Source: Conchocele bisecta
Taxonomy: Eukaryota > Mollusca > Bivalvia > Lucinida > Thyasiridae
Assembly (NCBI GenBank): GCA_029237695.1
Contig: CM055280.1
Span: 33,204,616 to 33,268,615 of the forward strand
DNA length: 64,000 nt
Direction: 5' to 3'
In this document: one piece after another, positions 20,926 to 31,521 of the stretch
How the letters are laid out: each line of letters opens with the position of its first letter
Numbering within the stretch: position 1 is the first letter of the stretch
Made by a program: the position numbers and the translations under genes
Notes under the pieces: model-generated
Told to the model about the DNA's origin: nothing
Database searches by the model: none
Seen by the model: only the letters and a program-made list of their open reading frames with translations

Positions 20926-21145
20926 ATTACTTAGATTACTTAGATATCAATTTCAATATCAATCATCCGGCAGTTGTGATAATCCTATATTAAAATCTAT
21001 ACCGTTATCCATGATTGAATGATGAAATACAGAGCCTACAAATTTAAATTCCCGGCATCTGTCAAAATTTAAGAAGCCGATAAAGTAAATATACGCAATG
21101 TGCATGCCCAAAGGAACTGGTTTAATATGCGCGCGAGAAACGGCG

Positions 21146-21232
21146 GTATCAGACTAGTAACAATGGTATCAGACTAGTAAGTATCAGACTAGTAACAATG
21201 GTATCAGATTAGTAACAATGGTATCAGACTAG
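21146..21232. repeat. 20-bp tandem repeat, about four units
   Basis: Units read GGTATCAGACTAGTAACAAT; one is shortened. The motif resembles the GGTATCAGCCTGAG arm of the hairpin at 20780-20925. Confidence 0.7.
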
Positions 21233-21620
21233 AAGTTTCAGAATCAGACTGGAAAACACACCTTATCAGCCTGGACTGTGTATGTTATTGCTGTAGGCAA
21301 ATACAGGCAATTTCTAGGCAAAAATTGATATCTAAGTAATAATAAATAAATATTACATCCCAGCACGGGTGACAGTGGACATTGTTAATCCTTGGTCAAC
21401 ATTATTTTCAAACGGTAATAATATCAGGCTGGTAGCGGTGTCTAAAATAATGCCATGGCGGACTTATAAAATAAGACCAATATAGTGCAGTGGCTGCCAT
21501 GGTGAGTGGCTACGGCCATTGAATATCCACTGTCAACCACGCTGGAATGCAACATTTATTTCATTATACTGAACACTAATTATTGTCTAATTCCCCAAGA
21601 CTACATAGACAATTGAATGT

Positions 21621-21844
21621 TTAACCCATTTCAGTCTAAAGATACGATAACTTTTGTTGAAAAAATCTCATGTTTATTTCTCCATAAAGGTATATGTTGT
21701 TACGACTCATTTGAACCGTCTCATCGAGACGGTTCAAATGAGTGGTAACAACATATACTTACGAGATGAAATAAAGAAAATAGGATTTTTTTCCCCTAAA
21801 AAGTTTCATACTACTATAAGTGTATCCCGTCTTTAATGGGTTAA
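21621..21844. mobile_element. TTAA hairpin family 2, complete copy
   Basis: TTAA at 21621-21624 and 21841-21844 flank CCCATTTCAGTCTAAAG and CCCGTCTTTAATGGG. The core GAACCGTCTCATCGAGACGG is perfect. Confidence 0.8.
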
Positions 21845-21892
21845 CGTGCCAATTTGGCCCCAGTGTTGTACCTCTTTAACTGTTGTATGCCT

Positions 21893-22345
21893 CGAGTGAG
21901 TGAGTGAGTGAATAGGGTTTAGCATCCGCTTTTCTGACATAGAGGTACAAGCCTCAGGGAGTCTACACGCAGACGGGTCAACGGGGTCGTGTCCCGTATC
22001 CACCTGTCCGAGAGGGGTAAATCCCAACTTAAGAACTCAATATTTACAATCAAAATATATATTCAGTCCTGAAATTAGAACAACCTGATCTGGTGCCAGG
22101 CCCTCGCCACACCAGCATCATTTATCCCATCCCCTAAAAGTAATAGGATTAGCGCTAATCTTACTTTTATATATGGGGCATAGCCCGACTCAACTCTCAC
22201 ATACAAGAAAGCCAAAAATGGACATGAGGGCCAAATCCGGTATAGTGGGTTCCGGAAAGTATGAACCCAATCGTTAAGCCAGTTTAGTCGCCTTTTACGA
22301 CAAGCAATGGCTACTGCAGCACTATTCTCAGGATCAGTTGATCCC
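21893..22345. repeat. SINE-like interspersed repeat
   Basis: The repeat runs from GAGTGAGTGAGTGAATAGGG through CTACACGCAGACGGGTCAAC and CCTGATCTGGTGCCAGGCCC to CGCCCCGGTGAC. The left part equals 889-1040, and the GGTGCCAGG part is shared with 14480-14800. No pol III boxes were identified with confidence. Confidence 0.55.
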
Positions 22346-22349
22346 GCCC

Positions 22350-22425
22350 CGGTGACTGAACCTCTCTAAACCAGACACCCTTGGGACCTCCCAGGATGTC
22401 CAATTTAGAGATGTTCCACTGTAAA
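22350..22425. mobile_element. Pogo/Tc1-like terminal fragment
   Basis: TGAACCTCTCTAAACCAGAC and AGAGATGTTCCACTGTA resemble the termini of the element at 56795-57018. Confidence 0.45.
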
Positions 22426-22644
22426 ACAGGCAAATAAGCACTCCAAGGAATGACGGTGTGCTTTGAGAACAGGAAGACTCGTTAACATAATTGAAAACTC
22501 TAAACAAACCCAACCATATTTAAGTGTATGCCTCGAATGCTTTTCGCTCTATACTGGTAAACATTTGTGAATGTACACACATTGAAATGCACAAGACTCA
22601 TTGCAGGAACAACAATTCATGTGAGAAACAAGTCAGTAACTTAC

Positions 22645-22689
22645 GTCTTCTCCGTCGAAGCCTGGTGTGCCATCCAATCCCCGTTCTCC
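22645..22689 (-). CDS. COL15A1/COL18A1-like: Collagenous exon, 45 nt
   Basis: Acceptor TTTGGTTTCAG, donor GTAAGT, phase 0. It encodes GERGLDGTPGFDGED, exactly five Gly-X-Y triplets. It links VKGET of the preceding exon to GEKG of the following one without a break in the triplet register. Forty-five nucleotides is a usual collagen exon size. Confidence 0.92.
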
Positions 22690-22998
22690 CTGAAACCAAA
22701 ACATTTTAAAGGTGAAATGCAACAAAAAACAAATATTTTCAGTATATTACTGCTATGATAGTACTTGATCAACTGAAAATACTGTCGAAAATGGCATGCG
22801 AAAATACCAAGCGGTTAAAAAGTTACAGAGGTTTGACATTTTAATGACTCAAAAGACACTAGCCTGGCATTCTCTGTTTACCATGTTTACCAGAGAGACT
22901 CACTGCGGAATTCCTACACATTTCCCAGCCTGGCCTGACAAACATGATACCAATCGACTAACCTGGCATTCTCAGGTAGATTTAGTCATGAATGCATT

Positions 22999-23232
22999 TT
23001 AACCCTTAGACCGCTACTCACAACAATTGTCGTCTGCTGTTGTTTTATATCTTGCCTTATTTCTCAATAAAAACATGGTTTGACAGCACTTCAGAATCAT
23101 TTCCAATGGAAATGATTCTGAAATGCTGTCAAAGCATGTAAATTATTCTAAAGTGATAATTGATGATAAAAATGGAAAATAAAAAATAAAGAGCTGACGA
23201 CAAAAAAAAATAGATAGCGGTCTAAGGGTTAA
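22999..23232. mobile_element. TTAA family 1, complete copy
   Basis: Exact TTAA duplications flank CCCTTAGACCGCTA and TAGCGGTCTAAGGG. Best reference copy of the family. Confidence 0.85.
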
Positions 23233-23454
23233 TAAACCAAAAGCCACATATCAGATGCAAATGAGAATAAATAATATTTTTCAAGTTTTAAAAGAAGTTA
23301 TTTTCATTCAGGTTGGCAAAATTTACAGGCTGTTTTCTGCTGGTATGATGTCATAACGTCACATGCATTGACGTCAGCGACTGCTGTTCATGTCTATTGG
23401 CAACAAGCAGTCCTAGTTGACAACATCAGCAGTCAGGAGAATCCAGTAGAAATG

Positions 23455-23590
23455 GTTTTAAATATGGCATTAAGAAAATATACGTAGTGTTTAGAAAATA
23501 TAATATTTATCCCACGTTTGCAAACGTGAACAATTTACACATTCTTGGGATAAATTGTATATTTTCTAAACACTATGGGTATATTCTATA
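23455..23590. repeat. Palindrome adjoining the exon donor at 23602
   Basis: GTTTAGAAAATATAATATTT and its approximate complement around TATTTTCTAAAC form a stem with TATCCCACGTTTGCAAACGTG at the top. The right flank runs directly into the donor CACATAC of the next exon. Confidence 0.65.
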
Positions 23591-23601
23591 TTTTCACATA
23601 C

Positions 23602-23748
23602 TGTTTCTCCCTTGACCGTGGCCGACACCGCGCTTGCCTCCCCTGGGAGACCCGGTCGTCCCGGTAACCCATGCTCTCCCTTCCTACCCTGTAGCCCGTA
23701 ACCACGGTCACCCTTCCTTCCCGGGAAACCACGGAAACCACGAGTGCC
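23602..23748 (-). CDS. COL15A1/COL18A1-like: Collagenous exon, 147 nt, with interruption
   Basis: Acceptor CTAATTTTCAG, donor GTATGT, phase 0. The 49 residues start GTRGFRGFPGRKGDRG, include the imperfection YGLQG, continue GRKGEHGLPGRPGLPG, and end with the non-collagenous EASAVSATVKGET. Basic residues are dense (RKGDRG, GRKGEHG, GRPG), as expected for heparin-binding stretches; that role is an inference. The first 22 nt of the exon and the acceptor region are part of a 54-bp duplication whose second copy lies in the intron upstream. Confidence 0.92.
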
Positions 23749-23834
23749 CTGAAAATTAGAAACATTTGTTAAAGGGCGATAACCACGGAAACCATGAGTG
23801 TCATGAAAATTAGAAACATTTCTTAAAGGGGGAT
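23727..23834 (-). repeat. 54-bp direct duplication across the exon acceptor
   Basis: Bases 23727-23780 and 23781-23834 match at 49 of 54 positions by eye. The first copy spans the exon start and its acceptor (CTGAAAATTAG on the plus strand); in the second the CTG has become ATG, so the acceptor AG is lost. Confidence 0.85.
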
Positions 23835-23894
23835 AAGTTTAAAATTATAAAGTCTACAAGAGTTGTCATTCTTGAATGTGACATAAATTTAGGT

Positions 23895-24040
23895 TGTGAT
23901 GTATGGAACGCCAAATCTACATAAACTGAAATAATTAATGCTAGCTCTAAATTATTTGAAGAGCTGTCTAAATCATTTAGAGCTAGCTAGCAATAATTTA
24001 TTTGAGCTTATGTAGATTTGGCATGACAGGAATGATTTAG
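23895..24040. mobile_element. Hairpin element around GCTAGCTCTAAAT
   Basis: GCCAAATCTACATAA and TTATGTAGATTTGGC are inverted copies. TTAGAGCTAGCTAGC lies in the inner stem. Confidence 0.65.
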
Positions 24041-24058
24041 AGAGCTTTTCAAATCAGG

Positions 24059-24432
24059 GCTCCAGATAATGAATTAGTAATTGAGTATTTTCACTCCATC
24101 ATTTCTGAAGCAATTGGGTATTTCAAAATTTTAATTGGATAAAATAAAATCACACTACTGTTTACATATTGACAGACAGCAATTTTTTAATAGTTTTCTT
24201 CGAAAACATGTCTTGGCATGTTTTCAAGGAGACAATTCTAATGAAAAACCAAGACGTGTTTTCATGGAAAATAAGAAAAATATGCTTTATTTGTGGTCTG
24301 TTTATTGTTTTCTGCAGCATGATAAAGGTACCACAAAATTGTAATGGCTTTTTGATACTCGCTACTTCTGATTTCAATTGGGTTTTTGGCAATTTTAATT
24401 GGGTATTTAAGCAAATACGCAGCTTATCTGGA
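24059..24432. mobile_element. Hairpin element, GCTCCAGATAA family
   Basis: Defining features: ends GCTCCAGATAA and TTATCTGGAGC, arms AATTGGGTATTT, and a core around GTCTTGGCATTTCATTAGAA. This copy lacks part of the core (GTTTTCAAGGAGACAATTCT). Confidence 0.75.
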
Positions 24433-24905
24433 ACGCTGCTTCAAATGATTTGAAGATTTATTTCGCAAAATTTGCTAAAATATTGATTTTGTTGCAAAAA
24501 AATATTTCTCTATGGGAATTTAACATGGGGGAAAAGAGGAGAACCCGGAGGAGGAGTCAAAGAACGAAAAAGTTTGGAAATTGACTCTGAAACCTGGCTA
24601 TATAGCTTGGAAATGATCCAACTAAGAAAACAAACGTTAAATTTTGAAATTCAGTCCACTATTTCTGATATTAGAAAAAATTCCCTACGTTAAATCCCCA
24701 TAGACATTTTCACTGAAGCTGTCTATGGGTACTTAACATGGGAAACTTGTTTTTTCGCAATAGAATCAACATTGGAACAAATTTATCGAAATAAAAATAA
24801 CACTCATTCTTAAATTTTGATAAAATTTAATATTATCGAAAAAATATTGTTTTTGCATTGTTTATGTAGTCGTAAAATTTGAGTACCTTTCGTGAAACAG
24901 AAAGT
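24433..24905. mobile_element. CTGTCTGTTTCACGAAA family, left end missing
   Basis: TTTCGTGAAACAGAAAGTAG ends the copy. Core TTAACATGGGGGAAAAG and ATAGACATTTTCACTG is intact. It directly abuts the preceding hairpin. Confidence 0.65.
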
Positions 24906-24978
24906 AGATCAACAACGCGAACATTGTTTCAATAGAGTCAACTCCATTCTAGAATCATCTTTTTGTAAACAACACACA

Positions 24979-25223
24979 TTTAACTCTTTGCATGCTGGGA
25001 CATTTATGGGCTATAAATAGTTCAAAAATAGCAGACGATAATTCATTGTATTTTCTTTTATTTCTCCCTATAAATATCCTGAATATGTCTTGGAATTTCA
25101 TTAGAATTAAGTCCGGAGGACTCAATTCTAATGAAATTTCATGACATATTTACAGAGAGAAATAAAACATATACTCCTAATTCGTTTGGCGGATATTTTC
25201 GCCGCTAGCATGCAAAGAGTTAA
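24979..25223. mobile_element. TTAA hairpin family 4, complete copy
   Basis: TTAA at both borders flanks CTCTTTGCATGCTGG and GCTAGCATGCAAAGAG. Core GAATTAAGTCCGGAGGACTC. Confidence 0.8.
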
Positions 25224-25431
25224 ATCATTATTTATGCATGTGAAGTATAATGCCAATGTTACAAGCAGTTTATGACTTAATTATGAATATTGGACATGAA
25301 TGAACAAGATAAACATTGTGTCAAAGGGCGATAACTCCAAATGTACAAAATATATAAATTTCAAGTAATCTTTCTACCATGTGGGAATTTAGGTTGTGAA
25401 AATATTCCAAGCGGTTAACAACTTATAATTC

Positions 25432-25845
25432 CAGCACAAAAATATTTACACAATTCCCTAACATTTGATTGGCCCGTAACAAGTATCTGTCCAAAATTTA
25501 TATCCCAGTAAACTCCCACGCTGAACTACTTTCCATAACCGTGAGGCGCAGTTAAAATAATTCTTAAGAAAACGGAAAATAAACACATTTTCTTGATGAA
25601 TATATTTCAAATGCTGGAATTATAAGGAATGAATGGCCTTTTTGTTGAATTTATCGGGGATATAAACTTGGAAAAGTCGCGGGAATACTGGACGAGGCCT
25701 TAAAAAATTACAATTTTCGAAAAAAAAAAAAAAAAAAAAAAAAAATTGTTTTCGAAAATTGTCATTTTTTATCGCTTCGTCCAGTATTCCCGCGACTTTT
25801 CCAAGTTTATACCCCGATAAATTCCACAAAAAGGCCATTCATTCC
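25432..25845. mobile_element. Hairpin element, ATTCCAGCACAAAAATATTT family, with inner poly(A)
   Basis: Defining features: about 350 bp, left end ATAATTCCAGCACAAAAATA, long arms GGAATGAATGGCCTTTTTGT, and core GAATACTGGACGAGGCCTT. Here the core is replaced by a second hairpin, AAATTACAATTTTCG plus about 27 A. Confidence 0.75.
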
Positions 25846-26020
25846 TACAGTGCACCTAAATTGACATGGTGAACACTATGTGATGGTTAAACTGATGTAT
25901 GCACAGACAGCCAAGGATAGAATATGACCCCCTCCCCCTCCCGCAAAAAAACATTGATGGGGACCTAATAATACAGTGGGTCTTAGCAGGAATCTCAATC
26001 TTGATTTACTGCGATATTTA

Positions 26021-26217
26021 TTAACCCTTACACCGCTATCTTAATGTTTTTGTCATCTGCTGTTTATTTTCTATTTTCTATTTTTATCATAAAAAAACAT
26101 GCTTTGACAGCACTTTAGAATCATTTGCATTGTCAAACCATGTTTTATTGAGAAATAAGGCAAGATATAAGAGCAACAGCAGATGACAATTGTTGTGTGT
26201 AGCGGTCTAAGGGTTAA
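26021..26217. mobile_element. TTAA family 1, internally deleted
   Basis: TTAA at both borders; the left end reads CCCTTACACCGCTA. The core is short (CTTTAGAATCATTTGCATTG). Confidence 0.75.
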
Positions 26218-26290
26218 ACATTCATTGATTGATTTCATTCAAAAGTTTGGCATAGCCTTGATTCTTGTGAACAAACAAGTTTAAAATTTC

Positions 26291-26645
26291 ATAATTCCAG
26301 CACAAAAATATTTACACAATTCCCTAACATTTGATTGGCCCGTAGCAAGTCTCTGTCCAAAATCTATATCCCAGTAAACTCCCACGCCAAACTACTTTCC
26401 GTAATCGTGAGGCGCAGTTAAAATAATTCTTAAGAAAACGGAAAATAAACATATTTTCTTGATGAATTTATTTCAAATGCTGGAATTATAAGGAATGAAT
26501 GGCCTTTTTGTGGAATTTATCAGGGATATAAACTTGGAAAAGTTGCGGGAATACTGGACGAGGCCTTCCGGCCTTCGTCCAGTATTCCCGCGACTTTTCC
26601 AAGTTTATACGCCGATAAATTCCACAAAAAGGCCATTCATTCCTA
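26291..26645. mobile_element. ATTCCAGCACAAAAATATTT hairpin, complete
   Basis: Arms and core GACGAGGCCTTCCGGCCTTC are intact. A near-identical twin of the copy at 25432. Confidence 0.8.
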
Positions 26646-26702
26646 TAATAAGAAAATCATGACTCATGTGAGATCTTCTATAACCCACATGTGATCACTT
26701 AC

Positions 26703-26924
26703 CGGGAATCCTGGGTAGCCTATCTCGCCACGTCGACCACGGGGCCCCATCGCACCGGCCAGCCCTGGCTCCCCACGCTCCCCTGCCTCCCCGGGCTCCC
26801 CGGACACCGTGACAACGCCCTCACCGTTCGTACTGGGCTCCGCGGCAGGACCAGGTGGCCCCACAGGACCCACCGGACCCACCGGACCCACCGGACCTAG
26901 GTTTCCTGTGTTGCCCTTTGGTCC
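26703..26924 (-). CDS. COL15A1/COL18A1-like: Collagenous exon, 222 nt, with GPV repeats
   Basis: Acceptor TGACCTTTAG, donor GTAAGT, phase 0. The 74 residues start GPKGNTGNLG, followed by four GPV triplets, GPPGPAAE, a non-collagenous segment (PSTNGEGVVTV), then SGEPGEAGERGEPGLAG and GRRGEIGYPGFP. The GPV run comes from a 9-nt tandem repeat in the DNA (GGTCCGGTG), a typical slippage product. The interruption adds flexibility in the rod. Part of this exon is also open in a shorter frame that begins at the MGP internal to a shadow; the spliced reading is preferred. Confidence 0.93.
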
Positions 26925-27049
26925 CTAAAGGTCAAGCATAGAAGAAATGTACGACGGTCTTTCAAAACATTGACGGTAATCTAAAAATATCACCTTTGTC
27001 GACCTTTGGTCCATAAATGTCAGCAAATGTATTCATATAACTCCCTTGT

Positions 27050-27292
27050 GGCTGTGACTGGAGAAATGGGGCTTATGGGGTTTGTGACCAGTGTAGCTCG
27101 ATCCTGATCAAATAGCCCACCCCTGTAGTTTGATAACTATCTATATTGTTTGTTAGAAACATGACGGGTGTTTCACTGATGATATGGCGAACAGTGTAGA
27201 TCCTGATCAACCTGTGCGGATGCACAGGCTGATCAGGATCTACACTGGTCGCAAAACCCATAATAGTCCTATTTCTCCAGTCACAGCCATAT
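27050..27292. mobile_element. GTGGCTGTGACTGGAG family, complete
   Basis: Termini GTGGCTGTGACTGGAGAAAT and ATTTCTCCAGTCACAGCCA. Confidence 0.8.
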
Positions 27293-27362
27293 TTCTGTTA
27301 ATTTGATCGCAAATGGGAATAGTCTCCAAGGAAGATGATTCTCTTAGAAACGATTCTCTTAC

Positions 27363-27997
27363 ACCGTAATAACCCTAAATATTCGGACACCAGTAATTTT
27401 GGGAAACACATAAACATACAAAGCTCCAGATAAGGAATTAGTAATTGAGTATTGTTACCCCATCATTTCTGAAGCAATTGGGTATTTCAAAATTTTAATT
27501 GGGTAAAATTAAATCACACTACTGTTTACACATCAACAGACAGCAATTATTGAATAGTTTGTTTCGAAATGAAAACATATCTTGGCATTTCATTAGAATT
27601 GTCTCCTTGGAGACAATTCTAATGAAATACCAAGATGTGTTTTCATGGGAAAATAAGAAATATATGCTATGTTTGGTGGTCTGTTTATTGTTTTCTGCAG
27701 CATGATAAAGGTACCACAATTGTTCTCATTGCTTTTTGATACTCACTACTTCTGATTTCAATTGGGTTTTTGGCAATTTTAATTGGGTATTTACGCAATT
27801 ACACAGCTTATCTGGAGCTCTGAACATATATGGTTTCCCCATAACAGAGATCGTGCCATTGATTAGGGATTAGTATGACAGTACTGATTTAATCACAATA
27901 ACAATGTATTTGGATACAATTTGCTTTGGGAAACCCCTATTTAATAGGGGTTTCCCCCAGAGCAAATTGTGTCCGAATATATAGGGATAGTACGGTA
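27363..27997. mobile_element. ACCGTAATAACCCTAAATAT element with a nested hairpin
   Basis: The left end CCGTAATAACCCTAAATATT and right end TATAGGGATAGTACGG are inverted copies of the ends seen at 34637 and 36473. A complete GCTCCAGATAA hairpin (27423-27819) sits inside, with core TTGTCTCCTTGGAGACAA. Confidence 0.65.
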
Positions 27998-28246
27998 CTT
28001 CTAAGAAACAAGATAAATATGATCAAATGTTTAACTATGCATGCTGGGAAACTTATGGGCTATAAAAGGTTCATCGGGTCAAGGTCAGAAAATCTATTCA
28101 TTTAACTCATTTCTATTAATTTAATAATCTTTCCGCAATAATACAATTAATTTTTTGTTCAACAATTCTGCAAAAACCAGGAAATTTCTTGATAAAGGCC
28201 TTGTGCCGGATCGTCAGAAAAGTGGGTTCCTGGTTTTTGTATTAAT

Positions 28247-28636
28247 TGAACCCTTAGACAGCTATCTTATTTTTGTTGTCGTCTGCTGTTTATTTTCTAT
28301 TTTCCATTTTTATCATGCTTTGACAGCACTTTAGAATAATTTATAACATGCTTTGACAGCACTTCAGAATTAATTCCATTGGAATGATTCTGAAGTACTG
28401 TCAAACCATATTTGTATTGAGAAATAAGGCAAGATATAAAAGCTACACACAACAATTGTCGTCTGCTGTTGCTTTTATATCTTATTTCTCAATAAAAACA
28501 TGGTTTGACAGCACTTCAGAATCATTCCAATGGAAATGATTCTGAAGTGCTGTCAAAGCATGTTTTTGATGATAAAAATGGAAAATAGAGAATAAACAGC
28601 AGACGACTTCAATTAAGATAACGGTGTAAGGGTTAA
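28247..28636. mobile_element. Two TTAA family 1 copies back to back
   Basis: About 28250-28440 and 28445-28636 each contain the CTTCAGAAT core; the shared centre reads CTACACACAACAATTGTCGT. The outer right end is AAGGG plus TTAA. Confidence 0.7.
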
Positions 28637-29012
28637 AATAGCAAATTTAAATAAAAAAAGGATAAGGTACATGGTGACTGTATGAAAATCCATATTCCTA
28701 AATTCTTAGAGCCTTTCTACTTACAAATATCACGTGACCTACATTAATCAACATGTAAACAACATATGGGTTCAAGCGGACTCGTTTGGTTTTCCTATCG
28801 AAATACGGATTTTAATGGAAGGGATTGATAAGATTAGTGGTAAACACAAAATTTAGGTGTGTCCTGTTGTTTGGTAATGTAATAGATCAGCTTAAATCGC
28901 ATCTTTCTTACTTGGCATTGTGACCTTTCATCTGGCTTCGGTTGAACGCAAAAGTGTAATGGAAGTGACATAACCCGTAAATCTCGCGATAGAACGAGAA
29001 AATAAATATGGC
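28637..29012. other. Unannotated intron
   Basis: No exon, repeat family or hairpin was recognised. Confidence 0.4.
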
Positions 29013-29486
29013 CTACTGTCTGTTTCACGAAAGCTGCCCAAATTTTACGGCTATATAGACAATTCAAAAACAATATTATTTTCGATAATATTAAATTAAA
29101 GGAAAATTTAAGAATGAGCCTTCTTTTTATTTCGTGAAATTCGGTCAAATATTGGTTTTATTACGAAAAATTGATTTCTCTATGGGAATTTAACATGGGG
29201 GAAAAAGTTAAATTTTAAAAATCGGTCCAGTATTTCTAAAATTCAAAAAAAATTCCCCATGTTAAATCCCCATAAACATCTTCACTCTCCGTGAAGATGT
29301 CTATGGGGATTTAACATGGGGAAATTTTGTTTTCGCAATAAAATCAATATTTGACCAAATTTCACGAAATAAAAAGAAGGCTCATTCTTAATTTTTCCTT
29401 TAATTTAATATTATTAAAAGAAATATTGTTTTTGAATTGTTTATATAGCCGTAAAATTTGGGCAGCTTTCGTGAAACAGACAGTAG
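29013..29486. mobile_element. CTGTCTGTTTCACGAAA family, complete
   Basis: Both termini are present: CTACTGTCTGTTTCACGAAA and TTTCGTGAAACAGACAGTAG. Core CATCTTCACTCTCCGTGAAG. Best full copy. Confidence 0.85.
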
Positions 29487-29544
29487 AATACTTGCGGCTC
29501 TCGAAGTTAGAGGGTCATATGATATATAATTCAGCCTCAACAAA

Positions 29545-29617
29545 AAGAATTATTATACTGAATTTATTACATTATCACAGCCAAATTGGCTGTGATAATG
29601 TAATAAATTCAGTATAA
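29545..29617. repeat. Core palindrome of the GTAGCCTATTTC family
   Basis: TTATTACATTATCACAGCC and its complement meet at CCAAATTGG. The outer arms of the family are missing. Confidence 0.75.
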
Positions 29618-29784
29618 GCAAAACATATTCTCTCACTTGAAAGTTGTGTCAACTTTGAACGTCATTTATGGAAAATATAGAAGATGTTTTAAATAAACAT
29701 CACAAAAAAACATGAATATATATAAAACAAGGGAGGTAATGCCATAACAAGCCCCACATAGGAATCACACACAGAGTTACCTAC

Positions 29785-29928
29785 CATAATACCCATCATG
29801 CCCGGTTCACCTGCGGCCCCTTCAATCCCCGGGGTGCCTGGTGGTCCCATATCCCCAGAGAGCCCCATGATGCCTCGTGGCCCGAAATCTCCCTTGGGGC
29901 CAGCTTGTCCAGGTTCTCCAGACTCTCC
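29785..29928 (-). CDS. COL15A1/COL18A1-like: Collagenous exon, 144 nt, uninterrupted
   Basis: Acceptor CTCGTATTCCAG, donor GTAGGT, phase 0. It encodes 48 residues, sixteen perfect triplets, from [16 protein letters not shown] to GEPGMMGIM. One of the few exons here with no interruption. The triplets join GLPGEK upstream and GPKG downstream in register. Confidence 0.93.
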
Positions 29929-29939
29929 CTGGAATACGA

Positions 29940-30312
29940 GATTGGTTGGTTGGATTTAGGTGGGTGGATAATTTGATTGGTTCGTTGGTTGGTTGTTTGT
30001 GGTGGGTTGATTGATTGATTGGACATGGTTGTTTGGTTGGTTTGTTGGTTGGTCGCTGGGTGGGTGTTTCCGTCGATTGATTGGTTGGTTGTGGTTGGTT
30101 CTTGGGTTTATTAAATGATTACTTGCTTGAATGGTTGGTTGTTATGGTTGGTTGGTTGATTGTCTGGTTGGTTGGTTAGTTGGTGGGTATTTGGTTCGTT
30201 GGTGGGTGGATAGGTAGGTGTGTTTGTTTGGTTGTGGTTGGTTGGTTGTGGTTTGTTGGGTCGGTATTGTTGGTTGGTTGATTGATTAAATTGATTAAAT
30301 AATTGATTGGGC
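29940..30312. repeat. TTGG-rich simple repeat
   Basis: Imperfect TTGG, TTGA and TTGTTGG units fill the first 370 bases of intron upstream of the 29785 exon. The A/C-rich open frames on the minus strand (runs of NQPT) are repeat artefacts. Confidence 0.85.
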
Positions 30313-30414
30313 ATTCCACAGGAAAGTCATACACAGACAGAATTCATGGCTAACATACGTATATCCTCCCATCTTCAGAAACAACCATCTATTCAACCAC
30401 AAGATGAAATGAAA

Positions 30415-30760
30415 CATTTAGCCATTTGATTTTGTACCCAAGAAGATGTAAAAAATATTTACAGAAACTGTGATATTTTCTGTAAATGACTTTGAAAGTT
30501 GACAAAATGTTCATAGCAAATGAGGAATTCTATTCCGCATTTGCTCTGATCAGTTTGTCAACTTTTCCAAAATTTACGATATTTTCTGTAAATGACTTTG
30601 AAAGTATAGCAAATGCGGAATTCTATTCCGCATTTGCTCTGAACATTTTGTCAACTTTCGACGTCATTCACAGAAAATATCGTAAAGTTTGTAAATTGTT
30701 CTCATGAGCTACTACACATCATCTTAGGTACAAAATCACACGGCTTGTCTCATATATAGA
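30415..30760. mobile_element. Hairpin element, GATTTTGTACC family
   Basis: Defining features: ends with ATGTGATTTTGTACC and GGTACAAAATCACA, arms GATATTTTCTGTAAATGA, and core GGAATTCTATTCCGCATTTG. The arm and core occur twice in this copy, so it is a dimer or a rearranged copy. Confidence 0.65.
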
Positions 30761-30770
30761 CAGGAGATCA

Positions 30771-31013
30771 GGGGACCGTTTCATTAAACTTTGTACGACT
30801 AAAATGTTCGTAAGTGTAAAATTATGTAAGTGTAAATTTCACATTAACAATGTTTTCTTGTAAACAATCATTGGATTTACATTTATTGAGCATAGGCTGC
30901 ATATATGCAGCCTATGCTCCATAAATGTAAATCCATCAATTTGGAATTTCTACACGATCTTAAATTTGAACTTACGAACATTTTAGTCGTACAAAGTTTA
31001 GTGAAACGGGCCA
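30771..31013. mobile_element. Hairpin element, GTTTCACTAAAC family
   Basis: Complete copy 106 bases from the donor of the 31120 exon. Confidence 0.8.
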
Positions 31014-31119
31014 CTGGTCTCCCGTCTCCCTGATACATCCAATCTGCACTGTCTGGAAGATGTTGCATATTGCTCTTAGAATCAGAAACAGGGGCGGCAC
31101 ATGAAATGCGGTAGCAAAC

Positions 31120-31338
31120 CTTTTCTCCAGGCAATCCAGTTCCACCCGGAAAGTCGCCAGATCCGTCGTCAATAAACCCGATATCTGGGCCACCAACCGC
31201 GGCGCCCGGGCGACCAGGTGGGCCCGGGGGTCCCGCAGGGCCCATGACTCCCGCGGGGCCCGGTGGACCTTCCTGTACCGGGGCAAGGGGGGCAGGGGCT
31301 CCAGGTAGCCCAGGGATGCCCGAGTCTCCTTTGTCGCC
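31120..31338 (-). CDS. COL15A1/COL18A1-like: Collagenous exon, 219 nt, with an acidic Ser-Gly site
   Basis: Acceptor TTCTTATTCGCAG, phase 0, and donor GTTTGC, the weakest donor of the gene. The 73 residues are GDKGDSGIPGLPGAPAP, the interruption LAPVQEG, GPAGVMGPAGPPGPPGRPG, the acidic segment DIGFIDDGSGDFPGG, and GTGLPGEK. DDGSGD has the acidic residues around Ser-Gly expected of a glycosaminoglycan attachment site. The poor donor could allow alternative splicing here, but reading through the intron soon hits a stop. Confidence 0.9.
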
Positions 31339-31521
31339 CTGCGAATAAGAACGAGAGATGTTAAAAAAATTCAGGTTTTTCAGAAATATTAAAAATTAAA
31401 AAACATAGCAGAGAATTTGTTCTAGGGCTTCTATGTGGACAGGAGATGCTCGAGTCACATTTTTTGCCCTGTGAGTAAGAACGAGGGGTGTTAAAAAAAA
31501 GAAGATATTATTTAGAAATGT

